A stretch of 5,629 bases of DNA from positions 1 through 5,629 of the forward strand of contig JAGBIR010000093.1 in NCBI GenBank assembly GCA_017934845.1, read 5' to 3'. Position 1 is the first letter of the stretch, and each line of letters opens with the position of its first letter. This document shows, one piece after another, positions 1 to 5,345 of the stretch. Origin of the DNA: Alistipes sp. Its GTDB lineage: Bacteria > Bacteroidota > Bacteroidia > Bacteroidales > Rikenellaceae. The translations under genes and the position numbers were made by a program. The notes under the pieces were generated by a model. It made no database searches and was not told the DNA's origin. It saw nothing but the letters and a program-made list of their open reading frames with translations.

Positions 1-1065
1 ACTAAAGGTAAAATTGTTAGCTTAGATCAAAGTAAGTTGGAGTTTTGTACGTCATTGTTGCTTGATGACGATGGTGAATGGATTACGATATCAACCAATG
101 AAACGAACGGTAAGGTTAATACAGATAATGTTATGGATAGTGAGGATAGAAGTGACTATCCAGTTTTTATTTGGTGCCGAAATATGGGTAAGGATTGGTA
201 TCTGCCTGCAATAGAAGAAATTAAATTGTTTTTATTAAATGATAATGTTCATGATGCTGTAAATAAAACGCTTAAGAGTCGGGGAAAGGAAACTCTGTCG
301 AATAGAGGTGAGTCTGTAAGGTATTGGTCTTCGACAGAAGATATATATTCCTTCTACGTTGGTGTGTGTGCATATTATGTTTCAATGCTCAATGGTCGCG
401 TGGATTCCGAAGCTGTACATCATGTTTACCATGTTCGTGCTGTTGCTATTTTTGATGCAAGTGAAATTTCGACATCAATTGCTACTTATACTTATGAGAC
501 TAAACCGGTGTCTCCTAATACTTCAGCTTCGGTGCCTACGGCTCCTAAAACCTACAAGGTGGGCGACTACTACAACGACGGCTCAAAGGAGGGTGTAGTG
601 TTCTGGGTAGATGCAACAGGCAAGCATGGCAAGATTGTGAGTTTGGATAGGGCTTATCTAAATTGGTGTACACAAGAACAATGTCATAAAAAAGTCTATG
701 TTGGAGCGTGGGATAAAATTGATGGTAAAGGGAATACGGATAGAGTTATGGCACATGCTGATTGTAACGAATATCCAGCCTTTGTGTGGTGTAGAAATAA
801 GGGGAAAGATTGGTATCTGCCAGCAATAGAAGAATTAAAGATATTAATACTCAATACAGATGTTTATTATGCGGTAAATAATCGTCTGGAAGATCTTGGC
901 GCAACAAAACTATATTATAAGGAGAAAAAAGAGAATGATAATTACTGCTCTTCGACTGGATTTACGGATGTTAAATTCTGTGGTTGGAGCTATTATATGG
1001 ATAAACCGAGCTGGGGTTTTAGTTCTGGTCTTTATAAATATTATGTTCGTGCCGTAGCACAATTT
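1..1065 (+). repeat. Two-copy tandem module inside the first gene (period 205 residues)
   Basis: The residue 53-75 block reappears at 258-280, an offset of 205 codons (615 nt). The DNA is also close there: nt 193-219 and 808-834, encoding DWYLPAIEE, differ at only one base. The segments between the WYLPAIEE block and the final VRAVA are far more divergent. This points to duplication followed by uneven divergence, or to conversion of the conserved block. Confidence 0.75.
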
Positions 1066-1068
1066 TAA
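1..1068 (+). CDS. Tandem-module protein with DUF1566/Lcl-like domains (5' partial)
   Basis: Frame 1 is open from the first base to the TAA at 1066-1068, giving 355 residues, so the true start lies upstream; a TTG at 37 is only an internal codon. Two copies of one module are visible. Copy A (residues about 1-152, left end missing) and copy B (about 184-355) are joined by a Ser/Thr/Pro-rich linker (about 153-183). Each copy has a 'GKIVSLD' strand, a 'YP.F.WCRN.GKDWYLPAIEE' block (53-74 and 258-279), an SST motif after a Tyr (YWSSTE and YCSSTG), and a terminal YxVRAVA.F. This layout resembles the DUF1566/Lcl C-terminal family, which has a C-type-lectin-like or FGE-like fold and is often found in surface proteins of Bacteroidetes; this family call is from recalled motifs. 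The cellular location cannot be told because the N-terminus is missing. The gene is AT-rich compared with the minus-strand genes. Function unknown; adhesion or ligand binding is an inference. Confidence 0.8.
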   Translation, partial: TKGKIVSLDQSKLEFCTSLLLDDDGEWITISTNETNGKVNTDNVMDSEDRSDYPVFIWCRNMGKDWYLPAIEEIKLFLLNDNVHDAVNKTLKSRGKETLSNRGESVRYWSSTEDIYSFYVGVCAYYVSMLNGRVDSEAVHHVYHVRAVAIFDASEISTSIATYTYETKPVSPNTSASVPTAPKTYKVGDYYNDGSKEGVVFWVDATGKHGKIVSLDRAYLNWCTQEQCHKKVYVGAWDKIDGKGNTDRVMAHADCNEYPAFVWCRNKGKDWYLPAIEELKILILNTDVYYAVNNRLEDLGATKLYYKEKKENDNYCSSTGFTDVKFCGWSYYMDKPSWGFSSGLYKYYVRAVAQF

Positions 1069-1097
1069 TAAATAGTTCTTGTCGATATAATAAGAAA

Positions 1098-1127
1098 AGA
1101 GCCAAGTATCATTCGGTACTTGGCTCT
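1098..1127. terminator. Intrinsic terminator between convergent genes
   Basis: There is a perfect 11-bp inverted repeat, AGAGCCAAGTA (1098-1108) and TACTTGGCTCT (1117-1127), with an 8-nt loop. Read on the minus strand the stem runs directly into TTTTCTTATT, so it is a good factor-independent terminator for the aroQ end of the operon, 20 nt past the aroQ stop. On the plus strand the T-run comes after AAAC and is weaker (CTTTTC), so the same hairpin may also end the first gene. Confidence 0.85.
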
Positions 1128-1146
1128 AAACTTTTCTATAAAGCAC

Positions 1147-1569
1147 TTACTCCAACAGCGCCTCGACGCCCAAACGATATGAGTCCAAGCCGAAGCCCAT
1201 AATCGAGCCTTTGGCTACGGGGGCAATCATCGACGTGTGACGAAACTCCTCGCGAGCTAAAATCGACGAGATATGTATCTCGACAACGGGTGTCGCTACG
1301 GCCGAAATAGCATCGCGCAAAGCCACCGAAGTGTGAGTATAACCTCCGGCATTGAGTACAATGCCATCGTAACGGCCAACACTTTGATGGATGGCGTTAA
1401 TCAGCTCGCCCTCGATATTCGATTGGAAGTAGTCGAACTCTACGCGGTCGGCATAACGTGCCGTAAGAGTTGCGATATACTCCTCGAAAGTGGTTGAACC
1501 ATAGACATTAACGTCGCGCTTGCCCTGCAAATTGAGGTTGGGCCCGTTGAGAATAAGAATCTTCTTCAT
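1147..1569 (-). CDS. aroQ: 3-dehydroquinate dehydratase, type II
   Basis: This 140-residue protein has the usual length for the small dodecameric type II dehydroquinase. The enzyme dehydrates 3-dehydroquinate to 3-dehydroshikimate in the cytoplasmic shikimate pathway leading to aromatic amino acids. The start MKKILILNGPNLNL carries the family's N-terminal strand; the expected catalytic residues are all seen: Arg18 and Tyr23 (RDVNVYG), Asn73 (LNAGGYTHT), His79, His99 (EIHIS), Arg106 and Arg110 (AREEFRH). One small departure is Gln15 where Leu is common (NLNLQG). The ATG lies 3 nt past the buk stop, so it is probably translated from the same mRNA. It is the last gene of the unit and is followed by the terminator hairpin. 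Its link with acid kinases is not metabolic in any obvious way. Confidence 0.95.
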   Translation of the reverse strand: MKKILILNGPNLNLQGKRDVNVYGSTTFEEYIATLTARYADRVEFDYFQSNIEGELINAIHQSVGRYDGIVLNAGGYTHTSVALRDAISAVATPVVEIHISSILAREEFRHTSMIAPVAKGSIMGFGLDSYRLGVEALLE

Positions 1570-1572
1570 CGA

Positions 1573-2712
1573 TTAGTAAATTTTAGCTTCCATTTCGCCT
1601 CTCAACACGCGGAGCGCATTTTGCGCAAGAGCCTGCAGCTCGTTCTCGCCCGGATAGACCTCAATTGGAGCGAGGAAGCGGCAATATTCACTAATGGCCG
1701 ACGTGATAGCCTTGCTGTGAGCAATGCCGCCCGTAAGCAGGATAGCATCGATATTGCCTTGCAACGCAACAGCCATCTGGCCAATCTGCTTGGCAACGGT
1801 GTAAACCATAAGGTCGATAGCCAGCTTCGATTTTGCATCACCCTCCTCGGCGCGCGCTGCGATATCCTTAACCGAGTTGCTGCCCGTAAGCGATACCAAA
1901 CCACCTTTGCCGACAAGCATCGAACGAATCTCCTTCTGGCTATATTTGCCCGAGAAGCACAGCTCAACCAAGTCGCCCGCGGGGATTGTGCCGGCACGCT
2001 CCGGTGCAATAGGGCCATCGCCATCGAGTGCGTTGTTGCAATCAACTACGCGACCCTTCTTATGCGCTGCAACCGAGATACCGCCACCCAAGTGGGCAAC
2101 GATAAGATTCAAATCTTCGTAATCGCGGCCAATCTCGTCGGCATATATGCGAGCCGTAGCTTTTTGATTCAGAGCGTGGAAAATCGAACGACGACGAATC
2201 TCCTCAATGCCGCTCCAGCGCGCCAACTCCATCAGCTCATCTACCACAACAGGATCGGCAATGTAGGCTTTTACGCCACACACGGCTGCAATCTGTGCCG
2301 CGATAGGTGCGCTGAGGTTTGATGCGTGCTGCTGCTTGGTTGTGCGAAGCTCTTCAACCATAGCGTCGTTGACGATATAGACGCCACTCTCTATGGGACG
2401 CAACAATCCGCCACGACCAATAACTGCCGACAGACTCTCCAAAGCTATATCGTGCTTCTCGAGAGCCTCGAGTATTAGGCCCTTGCGCCACTCTGCCTGC
2501 TCGGGGATAGATTCGAATTGTGCCAACTCCTCTGCCGAATGTGACAGCGAGAGCTCCAACACCTGATTATCGTCGCAATAGACTGCCGCCTTGGTTGATG
2601 TCGAGCCGGTATTAATGGCAAGAATCGTATAGCGATGTGCCAACGCGGTGTCGAAGGTCAATGCCTCCTTCTCCTGTTGGGGTTTATTGGTAAGTGTGAG
2701 GTTGATTCCCAT
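1573..2712 (-). CDS. buk: Butyrate kinase (short/branched-chain acyl kinase)
   Basis: A cytoplasmic ASKHA-fold kinase that makes ATP from butyryl phosphate and ADP, releasing butyrate. Branched-chain or other short acyl phosphates are possible substrates. Family marks: phosphate-1 loop LAINTGSTSTK (31-41; most relatives have NPGSTSTK), GRGGLLRPI (99-107), the FHALNQKA stretch (178-185), AHLGGGIS (206-213), the NNALDGDGPIAPERAG stretch (226-241) and the adenosine loop LLTGGIAHS (325-333). Length is 379 residues against about 355 in the family; the excess is a ~26-residue N-terminal extension before HRYTILAIN. No internal ATG exists there. TTG codons at residues 18 and 24 are possible starts, the first just after an AAGGAGG-like run, but ATG at 2712 is the default. 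It lies 26 nt after ptb and 3 nt before aroQ. Confidence 0.93.
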   Translation of the reverse strand: MGINLTLTNKPQQEKEALTFDTALAHRYTILAINTGSTSTKAAVYCDDNQVLELSLSHSAEELAQFESIPEQAEWRKGLILEALEKHDIALESLSAVIGRGGLLRPIESGVYIVNDAMVEELRTTKQQHASNLSAPIAAQIAAVCGVKAYIADPVVVDELMELARWSGIEEIRRRSIFHALNQKATARIYADEIGRDYEDLNLIVAHLGGGISVAAHKKGRVVDCNNALDGDGPIAPERAGTIPAGDLVELCFSGKYSQKEIRSMLVGKGGLVSLTGSNSVKDIAARAEEGDAKSKLAIDLMVYTVAKQIGQMAVALQGNIDAILLTGGIAHSKAITSAISEYCRFLAPIEVYPGENELQALAQNALRVLRGEMEAKIY

Positions 2713-2738
2713 AGGGTTGTGTTTTTATGTTATCTAAA

Positions 2739-3641
2739 TTAACGTGCTGCCAAGCAAGCCAATGCAATAGAGTACTTCTTGGTCAAGGCTGTATCGCCGC
2801 GTGAAGTCAATACGCAAGGAGCGGTAGGACCGGCAACCATAGCAGCCAACTCGGCACCACCAAACTTAGTACAAGCCTTGAAGAATACATTACCAGACTC
2901 GATGTTGGGGAAGAGCAAGCAGTCAGCATCACCGGCAACGGGACCTGTGAGCTTCTTAATCTTCACGCTCTCGGGATCAATAGCTACGTCAAGAGCCAAA
3001 GGACCCTGGAAGAGAGCCTTTGCCAACTCGCCGTTCTGACCCATCTCTGAAAGTGCTGCAGCCTCAACCGAGCTTACAACCTTGGGAAGGAGCTGCTCGC
3101 TGGGAGCCAAGAGTGCAACCTTAGGCTCCTCGATACCGAGGGTATTCGCTGTCTGTACCAAATATTTAGCAATCTGCTTCTTCTGCTCAAGTGATGGCAA
3201 TGGAAGAACAGCAACGTCGCTCACAATAAGGAGCTTGTGGTATGCAGGGATCTGCAAAACAGTGATGTGGCTGAGAGTTGTGCCAGCGGGCAACAAACCC
3301 CACTCCTTGTTCAAGATACCACGCATATACTTGTCGGTAGGAACGACGCCCTTCATCAAAACGTCGTACTCGCCATTGTGTACAGCCTTAACTGCAATCT
3401 CAACAGCCTTTACATCGTCAGACTCGGGAATAATTGTGTACTGATTGATATCAACACCCTCAGCCTCGCAAGACTTCTTGATTTCCTCGGGGTCACCAAC
3501 CAATGTAACATCAACCAAACCGGCCTTAATAGCCATATCTGTAGCTCCGATAGAGTGTGTGTCCTGACCGTAAGCAACAATCATCTTTTTCTTACCACGC
3601 GCAACGGCAGCTTCTACGATTTCATCCAAACGTGTAATCAT
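2739..3641 (-). CDS. ptb: Phosphate butyryltransferase (phosphotransacylase family)
   Basis: A cytoplasmic enzyme of the PTA/PTB family that exchanges CoA for phosphate on butyryl-CoA or related acyl-CoA, feeding acyl phosphate to the kinase encoded just downstream. It has 300 residues, the normal length for Ptb and shorter than most Pta. Visible features are an N-terminal nucleotide-binding-like half (MIVAYGQDTHS, GLVDVTLVGD), a central MKGVVPTDKYMRGILN stretch (96-111), GPLALDVA (213-220), DCLLFPNIESGNVFFK (240-255) and GPTAPCVLTSRGD (271-283). Pairing with buk favours butyryl over acetyl specificity, but no pta is seen in the window, so it could serve several acyl-CoAs. It follows ackA by 27 nt with an A/T-rich gap and no clear Shine-Dalgarno, as usual in Bacteroidetes. 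Confidence 0.93.
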   Translation of the reverse strand: MITRLDEIVEAAVARGKKKMIVAYGQDTHSIGATDMAIKAGLVDVTLVGDPEEIKKSCEAEGVDINQYTIIPESDDVKAVEIAVKAVHNGEYDVLMKGVVPTDKYMRGILNKEWGLLPAGTTLSHITVLQIPAYHKLLIVSDVAVLPLPSLEQKKQIAKYLVQTANTLGIEEPKVALLAPSEQLLPKVVSSVEAAALSEMGQNGELAKALFQGPLALDVAIDPESVKIKKLTGPVAGDADCLLFPNIESGNVFFKACTKFGGAELAAMVAGPTAPCVLTSRGDTALTKKYSIALACLAAR

Positions 3642-3668
3642 AATTCTTTATATTTTTATTTGTTACTA

Positions 3669-4286
3669 TTATAAATTCTTTGTTAACTCATAAGTGTCGG
3701 TAGCAATTACCAACTCCTCATTTGTAGCGATTACGGCAACCTTAACCTTTGAATTCTCGGTCGAGAGGATGGTGTTTGTACCACGAGTAACCTTATTCAA
3801 AGCGTCGTTAACCTCAACGCCCATAAACTCCATATTGCGGCATACATACTCGCGCAAGTCGTAAGAGTTCTCGCCAACACCGCCTGTGAAGATGATCATA
3901 TCAAGACCACCCATCTCGGCTGCATACTCGCCAACGAACTTCTTAACGCGGTTGTAGTACATATCGCGTGCTACGATAGCCTTCTCGTTACCTGCATCGT
4001 AAGCATCGTCAATATCGCGCATATCGCTCGACAGACCTGTCATGCCCAATACACCCGACTTCTTGTTCATCATGGTATTCAACTCGGCATAGCTCATACC
4101 CTCGTGCTCGCCGATGAATGTAATTGCGCTGGCATCTACCTGACCGCAACGAGTACCCATTGTAAGACCATCGAGCGGCGAGAAGCCCATTGAAGTATCG
4201 AACGACTTACCATTCAAAACAGCCGTTACCGATGTGGCATGTGACGATCTTCGAATTGTTGATGTCCAAACCAACCAACTCGGCAC
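3669..4286 (-). CDS. ackA: AckA C-terminal fragment (homologous from about residue 21)
   Basis: This open frame has 205 codons, but only from about 4226 downward does it match acetate kinase. The first ~18 residues (MPSWLVW...) are out-of-frame reading of the N-terminal part, and the ATG at 4286 is unlikely to be a natural start. The matching part has GKSFDTSMGFSPLDG, the GTRCG loop whose Arg (fragment residue 46) corresponds to the transition-state Arg of acetate kinases, IIFTGGVGENS (adenosine site) and ATNEE near the end, with the conserved Glu. The sequence looks under normal selection, which argues for a very young break or an error. Confidence 0.8.
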   Translation of the reverse strand: MPSWLVWTSTIRRSSHATSVTAVLNGKSFDTSMGFSPLDGLTMGTRCGQVDASAITFIGEHEGMSYAELNTMMNKKSGVLGMTGLSSDMRDIDDAYDAGNEKAIVARDMYYNRVKKFVGEYAAEMGGLDMIIFTGGVGENSYDLREYVCRNMEFMGVEVNDALNKVTRGTNTILSTENSKVKVAVIATNEELVIATDTYELTKNL

Positions 4287-4863
4287 CCACCTTGGCTACA
4301 TACTTGTGACTTGTGCCGTGGAAACCATACTTACGAACGCGATACTTGTCGTAATACTCGGTAGGAAGCGCGTATAGGTAGTTGATGGCGGGAATTGTCT
4401 GGTGGAACGATGTATCGAACACAGCCACCTGAGGAACGCCCGGCAACACCTTCTCGATTGAGAGGATGCCCTCCAGGTTTGCAGGGTTGTGCAACGGAGC
4501 GATCTCGAACAATGAGCGGATGTTGGCCTTTGCCTCGTCGTCAACAACTACGCTCTGGTGGAAGAACTCGCCACCGTGAGCCACACGATGACCTACGGCC
4601 TTAACCTCCGAGAGGTTGGCAATAACACCGTGGTTGGCATCTGTCAACGCCTCCAAAACCATGCTGATACCGGTAGTGTGGTCGGCGATGGGCTTTACAA
4701 CCTCAAACTTATCCTTGCCTACGGGCTTGTGAGTAAGGCTTCCCTCGGGAAGACCGATGCGATCGACCAAACCTTTGGCCAGCAATGCGTTGCTCTGATC
4801 ATCGATGTCGATAACCTGATACTTGATCGATGATGATCCGCAATTAAGAACCAATACAATCAT
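4207..4863 (-). CDS. ackA: AckA N-terminal fragment (residues 1-214 plus 4 off-frame)
   Basis: This open frame of 218 codons holds the first ASKHA lobe and part of the second. Visible active-site positions by homology to Methanosarcina acetate kinase are Asn7 (LNCGSSS), Arg93 (GHRVAHGG), Asp150 (VFDTSFHQ), His182 (FHGTSH), and His210 and Asn213 (HIGNG). The last four residues, CFEW, are the wrong frame. The ATG at 4861-4863 gives the canonical N-terminus; the leader upstream is A/T-rich with no Shine-Dalgarno. On its own the product lacks the transition-state Arg and the adenosine-binding segment and should be inactive. Confidence 0.85.
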   Translation of the reverse strand: MIVLVLNCGSSSIKYQVIDIDDQSNALLAKGLVDRIGLPEGSLTHKPVGKDKFEVVKPIADHTTGISMVLEALTDANHGVIANLSEVKAVGHRVAHGGEFFHQSVVVDDEAKANIRSLFEIAPLHNPANLEGILSIEKVLPGVPQVAVFDTSFHQTIPAINYLYALPTEYYDKYRVRKYGFHGTSHKYVAKVGAELVGLDINNSKIVTCHIGNGCFEW

Positions 4864-4946
4864 AATCTGTTGTGTTTTATATTTTTAAGTTAAAATTTTT
4901 CTGTTTTGTTTAGCAAATATCAAGTAAGATGCCACACACAATCGCC

Positions 4947-4968
4947 GCATACTTTTACTAAAGTATGC
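4947..4968. promoter_or_regulatory. Perfect 9-bp palindrome in the ackA leader
   Basis: GCATACTTT (4947-4955) and AAAGTATGC (4960-4968) form a perfect inverted repeat around a 4-nt spacer, TACT. It lies about 80 nt upstream of the ackA ATG and downstream of the predicted minus-strand promoter. It is not followed by a T-run on either strand, so it is unlikely to be a terminator. It could be an operator for a dimeric regulator or an mRNA leader stem-loop; the sequence does not decide between them. Confidence 0.5.
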
Positions 4969-5000
4969 AGATCTTGACACCTTTCGGCAGTTTGCACTAA

Positions 5001-5033
5001 CAAAGGTACAAAATAAAGTTGAAAATCGGCAGA
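5001..5033 (-). promoter_or_regulatory. Bacteroidetes-type promoter for the ackA-ptb-buk-aroQ unit
   Basis: On the minus strand TACCTTTG (5008 down to 5001) matches the TAnnTTTG -7 box exactly. A TCTG (5033-5030), 21 nt upstream, is a near match to the -33 TTTG. The predicted start is near 4995, giving a ~130-nt leader before the ackA ATG that contains the 4947-4968 palindrome. The rest of 4864-5000 holds no gene that I can see. Confidence 0.65.
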
Positions 5034-5084
5034 AAAAATCGAATAATATCTCGCCCAAACTGCACTTTTTCGGAAAATGATTGT

Positions 5085-5092
5085 TAACTTTG
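5085..5092 (+). promoter_or_regulatory. Bacteroidetes -7 box driving the small RNA
   Basis: TAACTTTG is an exact TAnnTTTG box on the plus strand; no clear -33 TTTG is found 19-21 nt upstream. Transcription should begin at about 5096-5099. The box lies within the only nearby small reading frame starting at 5077, which argues against that frame being a gene. No other TAnnTTTG is seen between here and the lipoprotein ATG at 5346. Confidence 0.65.
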
Positions 5093-5097
5093 TAGCA

Positions 5098-5301
5098 ACA
5101 TATAGATTTTACGCGGAAAGTGTAAGTTTATTCTCGTTATTGGAACGTAGGAAATTCCACATTGAAGAGAGAATGGGCAAACATCTTATCCCGTCGTATC
5201 CCTATGGATATCGGCGTGGGTTGTTGCTTATTTTATCTTCAAGGTACTCCTACGACCTCAATAACTAAAATAAGTTTTCAGCACCACGCTTTCTTTTTTC
5301 T
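5098..5301 (+). ncRNA. Structured small RNA, ~200 nt (Bacteroidales-1-like or 6S-like candidate)
   Basis: A 5' promoter box (5085-5092) and a 3' hairpin with T-tract (5290-5301) bracket about 200 nt with no convincing reading frame. Internal structure that can be drawn by eye: GGAA..TTCC around 5151-5158; a TATCC-CTAT-GGATA hairpin (5197-5210) flanked by CCG/CGG; and the long 3' hairpin 5214-5289. GAAAGTGT (5116-5123) can also pair with ACGCTTTC (5286-5293), closing the whole molecule end to end, as in 6S RNAs. From memory, the published Bacteroidales-1 RNA motif is likewise delimited by a Bacteroidetes promoter and a terminator, but I cannot match the sequence here. It could instead be a leader of the lipoprotein gene that is usually terminated. 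Exact ends are estimates. Confidence 0.6.
5214..5301 (+). terminator. Long hairpin plus T-tract ending the small RNA
   Basis: GCGTGG (5214-5219) pairs with CCACGC (5284-5289), extended by GTTG (5220-5223) with CAGC (5279-5282) past a bulged A. After an internal loop, CTTATTTTA (5227-5235) pairs with TAAAATAAG (5266-5274); the apex holds a short AGGT/ACCT stem. TTTCTTTTTTCT follows at once (5290-5301). This is a typical intrinsic terminator end on an unusually long stem. Confidence 0.7.
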
Positions 5302-5345
5302 ACAACCACTATCGAGGTGCGGATGGTAATAAATGAAAATGAACT

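Larger units (their letters stand above)
3669..4863 (-). pseudogene. ackA: Acetate kinase, disrupted by a frameshift (14-nt deletion)
   Basis: The whole locus encodes acetate kinase (acetyl phosphate + ADP to acetate + ATP), but in two frames. The first frame reads MIVLVLNCGSSS to CHIGNG (residues 1-214), then CFEW and TAA at 4207-4209. Homology resumes in the +1 frame at TAVLNGKSFDTSMG and continues to TAA at 3669. In intact kinases the join reads HIGNGAS followed by a few residues before NGK. Inserting Ala-Ser-Val restores about 402 residues, the family norm. The single TCGGTAACGG at 4223-4232 could encode both HIGNG and SVTA in the ancestral gene, so a 14-nt deletion between two direct repeats explains the lesion. 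Apart from this, the catalytic residues are kept and no other stops occur, so the break is either very recent or a sequencing/assembly error. Confidence 0.85.

Noticed and set aside
37..1068. TTG at 37 as the start of the first gene
   Set aside because: The frame is open to base 1, and the preceding codons (KGKIVSLD) match the second module's GKIVSLD, so the gene begins upstream of the window.
1621..2322. 233-codon plus-strand frame opposite buk
   Set aside because: It is a shadow of the strongly conserved butyrate kinase reading on the other strand, with no recognisable motifs.
4207..4240. Programmed ribosomal frameshift as the explanation of the ackA break
   Set aside because: A simple +1 shift would still lack about five residues of the HIGNG-to-NGK loop, and no slippery heptamer or stimulatory element is evident; a deletion fits better.
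3669..4286. The 205-codon C-terminal AckA frame as an independent gene
   Set aside because: Its first ~18 residues are an out-of-frame reading of the N-terminal half, and the rest starts in mid-domain, so it is a fragment of one broken gene.
4947..4968. The leader palindrome as a terminator
   Set aside because: Neither strand has a T-run after the stem.
5077..5268. 63-codon plus-strand frame starting at the ATG at 5077
   Set aside because: Its ATG lies upstream of the TAACTTTG box, so the promoter would fall inside it; it has no recognisable domain and overlaps the hairpins of the small RNA.
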